Below, piece after piece: positions 1 to 11,651 of a DNA stretch of 64,000 nt (position 1 is its first letter; every line of letters begins with the position of its first letter). Position numbers and translations under genes: made by a program. The notes below the pieces were generated by a model that saw nothing but the letters and a program-made list of their open reading frames with translations, was not told the origin of the DNA and did no database searches. This stretch comes from Siphonodentalium dalli (Eukaryota; Mollusca; Scaphopoda; Gadilida; Siphonodentaliidae), in NCBI GenBank assembly GCA_032622095.1, contig CP136064.1:39110426-39174425 (forward strand). Direction: 5' to 3'.

Positions 1-92
1 CAAGTAATCCCATATGAAATGTTCAGATAATTAGTTCCCACTGTATACATCTATAACTGACGGGAATAATCCATTTAGTATAGAGAGGGTTA
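1..92. repeat. Family D TTAA-MITE, right part (cut by window edge)
   Basis: The segment ends in ATTTAGTATAGAGAGGGTTA, the inverted form of the CCCTTTCTATACTAAAT end found at 49388, 54094 and 56629. The matching copy B segment (56629-56792) shows the whole element. Relative to copy B, copy A lacks about 35 bp in the middle. It lies in an MVP intron. Confidence 0.6.
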
Positions 93-104
93 TGTAGTTC
101 TCTT

Positions 105-233
105 GACAGGCTGGTTTCCGGTATCTGTCTTGACAGGCTGGTTATCTGTCTTGATCGGCTGGTTATCTGTCTTGACAGGCTGGTTATCTGTCTTGACAGG
201 CTGGTTATCTGTCTTGACAGGCTGGTTATCTTT
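105..233. repeat. Intronic 21-bp minisatellite, about 6 units
   Basis: The unit is TCTTGACAGGCTGGTTATCTG, read about six times; the first unit carries a CCGG-containing insertion. The homologous array in copy B (56796-56882) has about four units, so the array has changed length between the two copies. Confidence 0.8.
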
Positions 234-449
234 GAGATGGTCATGTTCGCTACAATTTGCATGCTTCTAGTTTCTTCTAACAACACTAAGACCAAACAGT
301 TAATGTTTGTTTGACAGGCAATATTTTGTGTCTATCGGTGAGAAATCAGTGTTCTCTTTATCTTCATTACTTATTTCTGATGACATCCTTAGATGTAGTC
401 TCATCATGTAACTTTGTATATAATGTATAGAGAAGGGAAATTAATATCA

Positions 450-705
450 TTAACCCTTTGAGTGCCAGGGGCCGATATTATCGGCCCTAAACCTACACAA
501 TAAGTCTGTTAAAGAATATAATAAAATATATTAAAATTGTAAAAAATTGTAAAAAAAAAAAAATTGTAAAAAAAAAAATTGTTAAGCCAATGCATTCTCT
601 TATATATGCGAGGCGACCTATGGTCGACTCGCATATATAAGAGAATGCATTGGCACAGGGTATATGGGTTGATACAAAAATCGGACCTGGCACTCAAAGG
701 GTTAA
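450..705. mobile_element. Family A TTAA-MITE with one 69-bp hairpin
   Basis: TTAA at 450-453 and 702-705 flanks ends CCCTTTGAGTGCCAGG and its inverse CCTGGCACTCAAAGGG. The TTAA duplication and CCC start resemble piggyBac-type non-autonomous elements (inference). The hairpin module lies at 586-654. The same insertion is present in copy B (57101-59487), where it has been enlarged by a 2.1-kb insertion. No coding capacity. Confidence 0.75.
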
Positions 706-1092
706 GAAGAATAATGAAAAAAATTCTCGCAAAAATAAACAGAATTGTTATAAAAATCATGAAATATATTGCAAGTTACCCTTCTCCCCAACACAAAAGA
801 TTAACGAGGCCCTTAAAATCAGTGAGGTATTGCCCATAAAACAAAATATGCCTGACATGACCATAATACTTGCCTTGGTTAATGAGATTATAAACAAATC
901 ACTTCTATTTTTAGTATTCTGCCAAAATCATCAAGTTATCTGTGTTTGGATTTGTTGAGGATGAGAAGGTTCGATACACGCTTGCATTTACAGTTATTTA
1001 ACTAATTGCGAGTGTTTGTTCTTCTAACCAAACTAATAGCATTTGAGCTGATGCAATCGTTTACTGGTAGATAGATGTCTTGTGTTGTATCT
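706..1092. other. MVP intron sequence, no feature recognised
   Basis: AT-rich intron between two family A MITEs. It is nearly identical to 59488-59874 of copy B. Its open frames carry no recognisable domain. Confidence 0.5.
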
Positions 1093-1523
1093 TTAACCCT
1101 TTCAGTGCCAGGTCCGATTTTTGTATCAACCCATATACCCTGTGCCAATGCATTCTCTTATATATGCGAGTCGACCATAGGTCGCCTCGCATATATAAGA
1201 GAATGCATTGGCCTAACAATTTTTCATCATTTGTTATTATTTTTTACATTTTTTTCCAATTTTAATATTCTTTAACAGACTTATTTTGTAGGTTTAGTGC
1301 CAGGGAATCTTACGTTTTTCATGGGCATCAAAATTATTACTATGAATACTTGGTGATAGTTTTGAGTTATAACATGCCCCTAAGGTTTTATCCAGTTTGT
1401 TTTTAAATTCGCTATAGCATGCTTAAGCATACCCAAAAAAAATTCAACCAAAAAAAATCTATAAAAAAAAAAAGACCGTAAATTAGGGCCGATGAGATCG
1501 GCCCCTGGCACTGAATGGGTTAA
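1093..1523. mobile_element. Family A TTAA-MITE, longer subtype
   Basis: TTAA at 1093-1096 and 1520-1523 flanks CCCTTTCAGTGCCAGG and its inverse (CCTGGCACTGAATGGG). The hairpin module is at 1144-1212. The same subtype, including the TAGTGCCAGGGAATCTTACG interior, occurs at 15754-16180 and 59875-60341. No coding capacity. Confidence 0.75.
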
Positions 1524-1833
1524 GCAGAATGGATTGGTCATTCAAATTACTTGAAAATACGGCCATAAAAAAATTAAAACATGTGTCTTCAGGAATTTAT
1601 TTATGTATATTGAGGTATGTCGTTTGTAGGCCTGCATGTCGGAATTTAATTGCGATTATGAGATGCTAAAATAAAACTAACTTATTTCTTACTTTTAAAA
1701 CTGAGATAAAATTGAATTAAAAATGTTTCAAAATCACAAGTTACATTTGAAAATTTAATGAGTGAGGCTGAGCGAGGGAAGTTTGTTAATTTTTCCCCCA
1801 AAGTTCTAGAAATGAATAGATGTATACATTTTA

Positions 1834-3164
1834 TTAACCCTTCCTTTGCTAAATGGATTCTTCAATCAGTTATAAAAGTATACACTGGAATGGTCTATTA
1901 TTCATCTGGAGGAATGTTCAGAAAATGGAAAATACCATTGCAGAAGTATTTATTTTCATTGGAGGGAAATGTTTAGATAATACTCTGTGTTCCAAATAAA
2001 CGTGCATGTACTATTATGTCTACTAATTTCATCGAAAAATTTTACCCTGCATTTTTGCATCTGCAAGTTATTTTATTTGCTCCCTCTGCCAAAAACTTAG
2101 TTCTGTCAAAAAAAAATAAGGTGTTTCTTATTTCTCTGTTGAACCCAGTTGTATACATTTTGATGTGAGCTGTACATAATCACACACCATTTGTATGACT
2201 AGTATTGACACTAAACTTATGACATACATGTACTCCATTGTAAACCACTGAGGTATCAGAAGCATGTAATAATATAAAGTTATTATACAAGTTATGTACA
2301 GTATGTGTTTTTTCTTGGTTGTGGTGAAAATACATATTGGACGAGTCGTGTAGCGTTGAGTCCAGTATGACTTTTCACCACAACCTGGATGAGTGATGTC
2401 AAGTTGTATATTTTTGACACTTTGGGCATCCAGTATGATTTTTTCCTGGATTATCATGTGACGGCTTTTGCCCAATCAGAAATAGTGTTAGTAAATGGAT
2501 GGATAATAAAAAGTATTAGTACTCGCTAGAATCAGAAGATGTTGTGCAATATATCACCGCAAAAAATTACATTTAATTGTCCAGGTTGGGTTAGAGTAAA
2601 TCAGGTTTTTTTTTTACTTCTGCTGGTAATATAACTCTGTCACATGTGTTACGTTTTGACAACTGTGCAGAGGAGTTTTTTTTTTACTTCTACTGGTACA
2701 GAGGAGGGACACCGGAACAGACATATCAATAATGCAGGTGTTTGTTTATGCACATTCCGGACAATTTCTCTATTCCATAATTACAAATGTCAACATCTAT
2801 AATTGTCACAAACTGCACATGCCTTCCCTGCATGTTTATTCGGGTCTGCATGTTTATTAATTTTTATCAGGATTTCAACTCTGCATGTTTATTTTGGACT
2901 CCATATTTATTTGCTTTACTAGAGTAATGCTTATGTCCCGTTGTTGAACTTATTATCTGGACATTCCTAAGGGAACTACTCGTCAATGTGTATTTAGTAA
3001 AGAAAGTGTTAAGAATTAAAATCCTATTTTACAAGTGCAAAATCTCTCTTCCAGTTGCATATATCCATCATGTCTCTGCTAATTTTTCCTGAAAACCCCT
3101 CCAGATGAATATTAGACCGTTCCAATGTTTACTTTTATTTAACATTTAGTATAGAAAGCATTAA
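1834..3164. mobile_element. Family D-like TTAA element with nested end
   Basis: TTAA at 1834-1837 starts CCCTTCCTTTGCTAAATGG. The inverse of this end, with the matching GGTCTAATATTCATCTGGAGG block, reaches TTAA at 3161-3164. A second, inner D-type end (AACTTATTATCTGGACATTC to TTAA 3009-3012) suggests a nested or rearranged copy. The interior has no recognised gene. The counterpart in copy B is 60637-61967. Confidence 0.5.
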
Positions 3165-3350
3165 TATCCAACTGGATAAATGGAAGATTTTTTGCCAAAT
3201 TCTGAGTTAATTAGCAATTAGTTTTGTAGAGGCACTCTTTGGAGGGAGGTGCCTGAGAGCACAGGATTTTTTATTTTTTCGACCTTGGGAGGGATTCTGA
3301 CAATAGTTTAACTCAGAAATGAAGGGAAATATTTATATATTTAATTTCAG

Positions 3351-3562
3351 AATTCTGCTAAAATCATCCGATCATCTGTGTTTGGGTTTGACGAGAATAA
3401 GAAGGTGCGAGACAAGTTTTCCTTCCCACAGAACTGCTTGACGATAACCAGTATTGACATCCAGTCTGTTGAGCCCGTCGACCAGAGAACTCGAGATTCC
3501 CTGATGAAATCTGTGCAATTAGCCATTGAAATCACAACCAACTCTCAGGAAGCTGCTGCCAG
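3351..3562 (+). CDS. MVP: MVP copy A exon (shoulder / start of cap helix)
   Basis: The acceptor TTTAATTTCAG ends at 3350 and the donor GTGAGC begins at 3563. The exon has 212 nt, starts in phase 0 (NSAKIIRSS) and ends two bases into an Arg codon. It is identical base for base to 62158-62369 in copy B. Confidence 0.92.
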
Positions 3563-6500
3563 GTGAGCAAACCACTCAACTAGGTCCCTGCGAATTGGCA
3601 CTTTTCAACATGTTCAAAATCCGATGTCAAATCAGGAGACTAATGTTAATATCAAATATTGATTCGAACCAGCTAGCTGCCGGTGCTTAGCGTGGACCCT
3701 CAGTTTATCGGGACATATTTTCCTATAATTATGATGGCAGGGAAATTTCAGTGCATAAACTATTTTGGAAGAAAATAGCATATGCAAAATTCCAGTTGTA
3801 TATTTTATATACATATCAATTAATTATTTAGTAATAATACTAAACAATTTTATGCAGTTGATATTATTACCATATAATCTGCAGATTGACTTATTTGTGC
3901 CATGATCATACATATGGCGCTAACAATAGCGATAAATTTACAATCGTGTAGTTAGCGAAAAAAGATAATAAGGCACATGGACATGAACACGATTACAGAT
4001 CTATATTCATCCCAATAACTCAATTAACAGAAATTAATCAATTGAACATAAAATATTAGGCCTTTGTGACAGATCGTCTCTTTTGCTCATTTTGACATTA
4101 CATATATAAGTGAACCAACCTTTGTAATTTAACACAATATGTTTGTCAGGACAAATATCACACATGTGTGATTCATCATCACCGTGTACAATACTCACAA
4201 CAGGGTTAAAGACTGTTACATTAACCCTTTACCCAACAAACCGGCCAAAACCGGCCAAATAAAGCTTCAACAGCCTAAAATACCCTGTGCCAATGCATTC
4301 TCTTATATATGCGAGTCGACCATAGGTCGCCTCGCATATATAAGAGAATGCATTGGCCTAACAATTTTTATCATTTTTTTTAAATAAATGTTTCTTACAA
4401 TTTTTAGGACATAAAATAAAAAACATCCATTACCCTGCAGGGAGCCCCACACATATATAGAAGCATATAGAAGAGTGTCGTCTGCTCATGTTTGTCTCTG
4501 GGGCTCTGTATGGGTGAAATTATAAAATTGTTAAAGAATACAAGAAAAAATTATTAAAATTGTAAAAAATTGTTAGGCCAATGCATTCTCTTATATATGC
4601 GAGGCGACCTATGGTCGACTCGCATATATAAGAGAATGCATTGGCACAGGACCGTTCTGTTGGGTAAAGGTTTAATGCCCTAAATAATCAACTCCTTAAC
4701 CACAGCAGAATTATGGGTAACTTTTCAGGATTTAGTCGGAATATGGCTTGTTGCCATTCATCGGAAAACTCTCGGTTTTCCGATGAATGGAAACAAACCA
4801 TATTTCAGACTAAATCCAGAAAAGTTACCCATAATTCTGCTGTGGTTAAGGAGTTGATTATTTAGGGCATTACTGTAGATGTTCCAGAGGCAATCTGATA
4901 AAAGCCCCCATCTGTGATCAGTTAAAGGATTTTCACAATATATCAATTCAAATTTTTCACTGCACAATGGTCATAATGTCAATGACTCAACATTCGATGT
5001 CATGAATTTAGCAGTGTAGAGGATAGGCAAAAGTCATTATTATGCAAATTTTTATACTGATTTCTAATAATTATGTGTGACTTCTTCAGGCACGAGGCTG
5101 AGAGATTAGAACAGGAAGCCAAAGGTCGTCTGGAGAGACAGAAGATCACTGATGAAGCCGAGGCTGAGAGAGCAAGAAGGAACCTCCTGGAACTCCAGGC
5201 ACTGAGTGCCGCAGTCGAGAGTACTGGACAAGCCAAGGCAGAGGCTCAGTCCAGGGCTGAGTCTGCCAGAATCGAGGGAGAGGCTGCAGTCGAACAAGCC
5301 AAACTCAAATCTCAGGCCTGCAAGATTGAAGCGGTAAGTTGACTAATATCAGGGAAAATGAACACACTTTTCTGTTTTCTGGTTTGAAGATAAGAGAAAA
5401 TATGTTTGCACTAAAAAAGCAATGATTGAAGTCGATATTATCTTTCAGCCCTGGTGCTTTTCATAAAAGTTCAATTAGAATTTAATTTAGTTTCCAAGCT
5501 GTTTTTTTATACAAACAAATTATCACATAATTTCAACCTATAAATTATCTCGTGTATAAATTATATCAAGTTTGAATTTGCAACTGGACCATTAATTAAC
5601 TTCTCAGATCATTATGATTACAATCTTGAATGGTGTTAACTATGTTACCTATGCGCAGTGAAGTGGCTAGAGGGTCTCCGTTGAGGGGCTTCCATCTTGA
5701 CATTTCAACCCCCCTTTGGAGTTTTCCAACTGCTTCCTCAAGCTTTCCAACTGTTGAAAATTTTCAGCCTGACCCCCCCCCCCCCCCCCCCTGTGTTACT
5801 GATAGCCATTTCAGTCAAACAAAATTTACCGAAAGTAGAAAAATAGCTAGTTTGCCAAAAAAATTCTTCTGGTGTCATATTTCCAACCGATGTGTGAGGC
5901 ATGTAATTTCCAACTGTTGAAAATTTTGACCGAAGTCAGGCGGGTTGAGACACCCCCCCCCCCCCCCAAACCCCTGTCTTCATACACCAGCGACTAAAAT
6001 TTGTTAAAGGTACCCAAGACACTCACTTTGGGTAAATATGCCAAAAATATGAAAGTATGTAAAAACATTACCACTAAGAACATGGAGAAATACATCAACT
6101 TTGTTCTTATATTCATTATTGATAGTTCTCCAATAAAAACAATTTGCATGTCAAACATCATTGTTATGTAAAAATAAAATGGTACAGTAATTCGTCAACA
6201 TACATCGCTAATTGTGCACTAAGTTCAAATATTTTAGTCTGAATATGATTTTCAGAGCATTTTTCAATGCTTTGATCTTTTACCATCAAGTTTTGATTAA
6301 ACTTTGGTGACTAATTGGAATATTATTGGTTATTCCACTGTAACAGTAATGTTTACATAACAATGGTTTTGACATGTGAAATCTCATTATTGGAGAGTTA
6401 TTAATAATGAAAATAAGAACAAAGTGAATCTATTTTTTCATGTACTTGTTGATAATAGTTGTTTTACAGACTTTTTTTTACCCCCGCCAAATTTAAAATT

Positions 6501-7516
6501 TGCGGGGGATATAGTAATGGGTTCCGTCCGTCCGTCCATCCCGAATTTGTAAGAGTCATAACTTGAACAAATGTAAATGGATTTCAAAGATTTGTGGTAT
6601 ATGAGTTCACCTGACCATTACCTAGAAAGAGTTCGCAAGCCAGGTCTGGCCAGATATTTTTACCGGAGTTGTTGGACTTTGTTTATTATTTTTGTTGAAT
6701 TTAACAAATAGCAAATAGACGACGTCCCAGGGCTCATTTCCACAAATGTCAACGGATTTCAAAGATATTTGGTATATGAGTTCACATGACCATTACCTAG
6801 AATGAGTTCGCAAACCAGGTCCGCCCAGATATTTTCAGCAGAGTTATTGGACTTTGTTTATTTTTTTTGGTGCAAATGGACGATGTCACAGGGCTAATTT
6901 CCTCGAATGTCAACGGATTTCAAAGATTTTTGGTATATTCGTTCCCATGACCAGTACCTAAAATGTTCGCAAGCCAGGCTTTTTGACAAAATCCCACCTC
7001 TTGTTTAGCACATACTGAGAACGCAAACATTATTGAGAATGCACTTCCCCAACTGCACAATTCGGTGGGAGATACCGCCGTCTGCGACTTCTTGTTTTAT
7101 TTTGCATCAACCCACTTTGAGTCCCTTTAAAGGTAGAGAAAAAAATCTCTTTGTTCTTAATAAATAACCAATTATTATTATAGGAATCGGAGCTAGACAG
7201 GCTTTCAAGCGCCAGGGAGGCAGAACTCAAATTCCTTGGTGAGCAGAACGAGCTCGAACTCAGCAAGGCTAAAGAAATGTCCAGCATTGAGACCGGAAAA
7301 TTCAAGAACATGGTGGATGCCATTGGAGCACCAACAATACAAGCCATCGCCGTCTCTGGACCCGAGATGCAAGTCAAACTGTTGCAGGGTCTGGGGCTGA
7401 AATCTACACTCATCACAGATGGATCCACTCCTATCAATTTGTTCAACACAGCACAGGGCTTGCTGGGTGGACAAATCGTGACAACCCGCGCAAAGCCAGA
7501 TGAAGAGCCATATTAA
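3351..7516 (+). CDS. MVP: Major vault protein, copy A, C-terminal part (3 exons in window)
   Basis: Joined exons 3351-3562, 5090-5333 and 7184-7516 encode the end of the vault shell protein, the polypeptide that assembles in many copies into the hollow cytoplasmic ribonucleoprotein vault. Visible in order: the end of the shoulder domain ([30 protein letters not shown]), the long charged cap helix ([32 protein letters not shown]), and the cap-ring tail ([33 protein letters not shown]) ending in TAA at 7514-7516. All introns have AG/GT borders and phases match. The reading frame is intact, so the gene looks functional in this part; upstream exons lie outside the window. It is nearly identical to copy B; see the findings for the question of a real versus an assembly duplication. 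The family identity is certain; paralogue versus allele is not. Confidence 0.93.
4221..4675. mobile_element. Family B TTAA-MITE with two inverted hairpins; absent from copy B
   Basis: TTAA at 4221-4224 and 4672-4675. The left end is CCCTTTACCCAACAAACCGG and the right end is the inverse of ACCCAACAGAACGG. Hairpin modules lie at 4289-4357 and 4577-4645 in opposite orientation. Copy B has an empty TTAA at 63414-63417 with matching flanks, which directly shows the insertion site and its 4-bp duplication. Confidence 0.88.
4672..4877. mobile_element. Family E hairpin MITE (TA-flanked)
   Basis: A near-perfect palindrome of about 200 bp. Arms begin AATGCCCTAAATAATC and contain CAGCAGAATTATGGGTAAC; the right end reads GGGCATTACTG followed by TA (4876-4877). 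TIRs starting CAGTAATGC with a TA duplication resemble Tc1/mariner-type MITEs. Other copies: 16945-17106, 55848-56051 and 63414-63622. Confidence 0.7.
5090..5333 (+). CDS. MVP: MVP copy A exon (cap-helix coiled coil)
   Basis: The acceptor CTTCTTCAG ends at 5089 and the donor GTAAGT starts at 5334. The exon completes the Arg codon, then encodes [18 protein letters not shown] and an Ala/Glu/Arg-rich helix. Compared with the visible 166 nt of the copy B exon (63835 on) there are two differences, both synonymous (CTG/TTG Leu, GCA/GCT Ala). Confidence 0.92.
5630..5990. repeat. Poly-C-containing interspersed repeat
   Basis: Two C tracts (about 5774-5791 and 5955-5968) sit in sequence with repeated CCAACTGTTGAAAATTTT blocks in the intron. 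A related arrangement (poly-C, then TTTTCAATAGTTGGAAATTT) is at 20380-20480. The open frame at 5630-5920 is low complexity and was not called as a gene. Confidence 0.45.
6004..7130. mobile_element. TTAA-flanked MITE with long inverted repeats and a nested tandem-unit repeat
   Basis: TTAA at 6004-6007 followed by AGGTACCCAAGACACTCACT; the right end ACTTTGAGTCCCT precedes TTAA at 7127-7130. Inner arms 6104-6180 and 6352-6426 are inverted copies (TTGTTCTTATATTCATTATT against its inverse). From 6480 to about 7000 a second repeat is nested: CCCCCGCCAAATTTAAAATT, GGGTTCCGTCCGTCCGTCC, then about three units of roughly 170 bp with GAGTTCGCAAGCCAGG. All of it lies in the last MVP copy A intron. Confidence 0.6.
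7184..7516 (+). CDS. MVP: MVP copy A terminal coding exon (cap ring, stop)
   Basis: The acceptor ATTATTATTATAG ends at 7183. Phase 0 reading [18 protein letters not shown] leads through the conserved [19 protein letters not shown] block to ...KPDEEPY and TAA (7514-7516). The tail after the cap ring is much shorter than in vertebrate MVP, where a Pro/Gly-rich extension follows. Confidence 0.93.
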   Translation, partial: ESELDRLSSAREAELKFLGEQNELELSKAKEMSSIETGKFKNMVDAIGAPTIQAIAVSGPEMQVKLLQGLGLKSTLITDGSTPINLFNTAQGLLGGQIVTTRAKPDEEPY

Positions 7517-8800
7517 ATAATTCCCTCGAAAGACTCTTGTTGACTAACTTTCATTAGTGAAACACATTTGTACATTTTGTGATAAAAGGCAGGTTCAGGT
7601 ACACACTTGTAGATTCTGAGTAAATTGATTTAAACATATTTATTACCAATAAGTATTATAATAGCCCAGTGTTTATGTTTTCAAAATGAGAGATAACTCT
7701 AAGATTCCAGTTATTTTGTTAAAAAAATATCACTTTTACTAAATAACTGGCGTGTCTAAAGATTTACAACACAATGAAAGAACTTTCTGAAACAAAATAG
7801 AAAATGTACTTGAAAGGGTGGGCTGGTTTAGGGTTAAATTTTACAAAGCCCTCCCAAAGTTTCACCCAAGAGGGCTAATTCCATACATGACCGTGAGTGT
7901 TGAAGGTGAGAATTTAAAACATGAGTGATAGTATTGCAGAGTTGATCTAGAGCATTACATGTATGAGCAACAAGCAGTCTCACATGAAACCAATTTGAGT
8001 TGTATTGGTAATGTATAACATCTTTACCCGTGTGTAGAGTCAATTTCTATAGACTGCGATACACTATCTCTAACTTCAACAATCATGGGTCATCTCTCCA
8101 ATTATCAGGTTACACAAGTGTGAATCTGAACCTCTCTAATAGTTCAGAGGTTTCATTACTTGTCAATTTAGGTTGCACCATTGTTTTTCACATACCTTAA
8201 TTCGAAAAACTGCTCAAGCTAAGGAACTTAACTGCAAAATTTGGACAATCACCAATCAGAATACTATTATTAAAAAGTTTTGATTATTTGTGGATTTATT
8301 TTATTTCCGAAGCTACCTCAAGGAAAAACTAATTAATTCGTTATAATATTTTGATATAAAATTTATAGTTTGTGCATTTGATTGATAATCAGATATGCAT
8401 CTGATAAATTTTTAAGTTTTTGAGAACAAACATGCCTAAATTGCCATTTGGTTGGATTATATTTTATTAGTCATTCCGGCAATGCATACTGATGTTCATA
8501 GTAGTGCATTATTCCCCAATAAAATCTCGAACTTAATTTATAAAGATTTTCTTATCATATTTTTCTATAGATCTTTTTCTTTCTGTTATGACTTTTTCAT
8601 CAAGTGCTGTGTTGTAAGTAAAACATTCATATCTTTTTCCATGTTATTTTAATACACAATTGTTGGATAGATATAATTAATTACACTTTAGCCGTTTTGG
8701 TACTAGTTGTATATGTAATAATTTACACTAAGTTATCTATATTATGTGTTTGCATATGTACATGTGTTGGACTGTCTTATACTAATAAATGGCCAGGCAT
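7517..8800 (+). other. Probable MVP copy A 3' UTR and flank
   Basis: No coding or repeat signal was recognised. Candidate polyadenylation signals AATAAA occur at 8518-8523 and 8784-8789; which one is used cannot be told from sequence. Confidence 0.4.
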
Positions 8801-9807
8801 ACTTGGAACATGACAAACAATTTGACTCTATTTTTCCTACCTGCTGAAGATCATTGATGATAAATCACTTATTGGGAACAAGAGAGAACTCAATATTGTG
8901 GTTGCATAAGGCAATATAAGCTGTATTTGAACATCCCAGGCTACAGCTGCCATGGCCGCTGTAGCTTATACATGTACCGGTACATGTAAATTTAAACTTC
9001 TATTGTGCATGGCTTTTCCACTACAGCAGTTAGAGGAAAACAAAGCGATTGATAATGGGGATTATCACTAAACATTGCACTCCCGCTCCGATGGGGAATT
9101 TCCTACCAGGATGATAATTTTGTAACCATGCTCCCATCATCCCATGATTATATTTTCCAAATTTGTTATTATCTATGATATATTTCTAATTTGTTTTAAT
9201 ACATGTTTTCTGAGAAAACAAATATATATCTTTTATATATATATGCATTTTACATTAAAATATAATGAAGCTGACATCATTTGACTTTAAAACAGGTATC
9301 ATTTTATACTGGGTGTTAATTGGTTTGGATATCCAATGACCTGCACCCATATCGTGGAGTAAAAAATAACTGAATAATCCAAATTGGTGAATAGACATGG
9401 GAACATTATGCTGATATGTTCTGCCTCCAATAAGAAACAGCGTCTTTGATTGGTCAGAGCCGCGCAACATATCCCATGTTTATGTCTCGAGCCATCAACA
9501 TAAGGGATACCAAGACAACCATTTCATCGTCTCTCGCTGGCCTGTTTTTTTCATGACGTCATTTCACATTGAACAACGTTATGGAGAGGATGATAGGAGA
9601 TCTTGACATTTTCTGCTGATCATTCTTCAGAATAAATGTCAAATTGTTTTGAATGACCAGGATAATTGGTAGAACATACATGTATATACGTCAATCCACC
9701 ACAATAACTTTTAATATTGATCAACCACATTCCAAGTTCAGAGTATAATATTTAGTGACCACCATTCCTAGCTCCTGTAGCTCGACCTTGACTGGTTGCC
9801 AGTGCTC
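8801..9807. other. Intergenic sequence, no feature recognised
   Basis: AT-rich sequence with short microsatellite-like ATATAT runs near 9230. No exon, RNA gene or repeat family was identified. Confidence 0.4.
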
Positions 9808-10059
9808 TTAACCCTTTGAGTGCCAGGTTGATTTTTGAATCAACCCATATACCCTGTGCCAATGCATTCTCTTATATATGCGAGTCGACCATAGGTCGCC
9901 TCGCATATATAAGAGAATGCATTGGCCTAACAATTTTTTTTTTTTTATTTTTTTTTTACAATATTTTACAATTTTAATAATTAATTCTTATATTCTTTAA
10001 CAGACTTATTCTGTAGGTTTAGGGCCGATGAGATCGGCCCCTGGCACTCAAAGGGTTAA
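9808..10059. mobile_element. Family A TTAA-MITE with one hairpin
   Basis: TTAA at 9808-9811 and 10056-10059; ends CCCTTTGAGTGCCAGG and the inverse CCTGGCACTCAAAGGG. The hairpin is at 9858-9926. Near-identical in design to 450-705. Confidence 0.8.
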
Positions 10060-10329
10060 CAACTGTAGCCTGGGATGCTCAAATACGGCCATATGCTTGA
10101 GTAGAAGCACCCCTCCCAACCTTGGTCAAAATTTTGCACCTGAGACAGTAGCTGTTTTTAGACCAGGACGAATTTATCAGTTGGGGAAATTCCAGCACAA
10201 ATAGAGTGGGAATTTGGTCTTCATGAGAGGGGGCAGTTAGAAATTCAGTGCGATCGTGGGAACATTTAATGTTGCCAGCGAGACATAAATGTACTCATAT
10301 CATTAAATAAATGAACGGTCGCTGATCCC

Positions 10330-10580
10330 AAACAAAAGCAAAAAACGTTACGTTACCTGGCTTTTGTTTAGATCCGGATATGGTAAACATAAAGAGCGTT
10401 ATTTGTTACTATTTTCCTGATATGGAAATAATAAAGAGCGTTAATATCATTTGTGTGTGATTAACCAATAGAATTGCGCTGTGTTATGTAAACAGAAGCA
10501 CAACTTCTGTAACACCGAGTAGGCTCTTGTTTACGTACACCATCGTACGTCTTGACGACAATATACTATATTAGTTATCC
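10330..10580. repeat. Family G element fragment
   Basis: Contains CGTTACGTTACCTGGCTTTT, two copies of ATAAAGAGCGTT (about 10389-10400 and 10431-10442) and GTGTGTGATTAACCAATAG, all matching the interior of the complete element at 30863-31393. Neither TTAAAGG terminus is present. Confidence 0.6.
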
Positions 10581-10584
10581 TCCA

Positions 10585-10780
10585 GACAGAAATGGTGATT
10601 TCGAGGTAAAGAAAGGGACATAACTCCATCAAAAATCATCAGACCGTGGCCAAATTCGAACTTGATCAGCGAGTTCTCAATAAACAACTACATACCTAAT
10701 CCCATGGAATTCTGACTAATAAAAAATTGAAGTTATGATCCGGAGGGTGGACTAAATATTCTGAAACAAATGTTGCAGTA
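10585..10780. repeat. 'Gggacataactcc' type interspersed repeat
   Basis: Contains AAGGGACATAACTCC and AAATTCGAACTTGATC followed by ATGATCCGGAGG. The same pattern is expanded at 15190-15620. These short units match a repeat style common in bivalve genomes (general knowledge). Confidence 0.4.
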
Positions 10781-10796
10781 CAAATTCTTAAGGTAA

Positions 10797-11165
10797 GTCA
10801 GTAGCCGAGAGGTAGCGTACTGGTCTCTTGTGCTAGTGGACCGGGGATCGCAACCTGGTCAGGGTATTCTGACAAAAAAAGTTTTCAGGATGACAAGTCT
10901 CATTCTGAATAAAGATCCGAATGCAAAATGCGATTTCCCCCATTACAACATTTGCCCAGGTATGTTGTCGTGGGTGCAGGACACTGTCCGATCGGACGCG
11001 GACATTAACGGCTGACCCAGGTACACGCCTTGGTGTGTGCACGTTAAAGAACACTACTGGAGTCGCCCACATGGTTATAAAGTTAATCATCCGTGGGAGC
11101 ACCTGGACCAGTGCATCAAACCAAAAGGTTCCTGCACTGCAATATCTACAGATACAGATATTTTG
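10797..11165 (+). mobile_element. tRNA-derived SINE
   Basis: The head carries a tRNA-like A box (GTAGCCGAGAGGTAGCGTAC) and a B box (GGGGATCGCAACC) with normal spacing. The body includes a central block with TTGGTGTGTGCACGTTAAAG, which recalls the conserved central domains of animal SINEs. The tail turns into a short CAGATACAGATA repeat. Open frames across it are shadows. Exact ends were not determined. Confidence 0.55.
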
Positions 11166-11324
11166 TCTTGTATGGAGTCTTGTCATTTGCTCATCTATTG
11201 TTCACACTTATCAGTGCCACTCATGTGCAATCGTATAGTTTATACAATAACAACGGTATGATGAATTTTGCACTGCAAAAATCTAGCTAAAATATTTAGT
11301 GTAACTATAATAGTTGAATTCAGG

Positions 11325-11645
11325 ACTGGCTTAGTGTGTCTGACATTTGCATAATGAGGTCCCAGAGGGTGAATTTGGGGATGCTATCCCACACGGCGGG
11401 CTAGCATTACCAAAAGCACCCTATGGTAACCTCATTCTGCACAGGCCTCATCTTCTGGGGGAGTATCTAGTCTCAAATTAACAGTTTTTAGCTAGCTTTT
11501 CCCCTCTTTTTTCAATATCCCCAAACTTGATCCTAGGTCCCATATCAGTTGAGGCCTAAGCAGAATGAGGTCCCACCCTAGTGCAGAATAGCGTCACTAA
11601 ATTCACCCACTGGGAACCACATTCTGTAAATGTCAGACACTATAT
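11325..11645. mobile_element. Family F palindromic element
   Basis: TAGTGTGTCTGACATTTGC, then AATGAGGTCCCAGAGGGTG and its inverse, a middle with GAGGCC...GGCCTC, and a right end CACATTCTGTAAATGTCAGA. The r/r' unit is the same as at 47185-47445. Confidence 0.6.
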
Positions 11646-11651
11646 CCAAGC

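Noticed and set aside
579-958. Open frames across family A MITEs and their flank (579-839, 650-958)
   Set aside because: They translate the hairpin and MITE ends; the same peptide (QCILLYMR...YKRMHW) appears at every hairpin copy in the window.
2128-2475. 115-codon minus-strand frame, also present in copy B (60931-61278)
   Set aside because: Conservation is explained by the near identity of the whole intron between copies; no domain, and it lies inside a family D-like element.
10797-10870. A functional tRNA gene
   Set aside because: A and B boxes are present but no acceptor stem closes, and the sequence continues into a SINE body.
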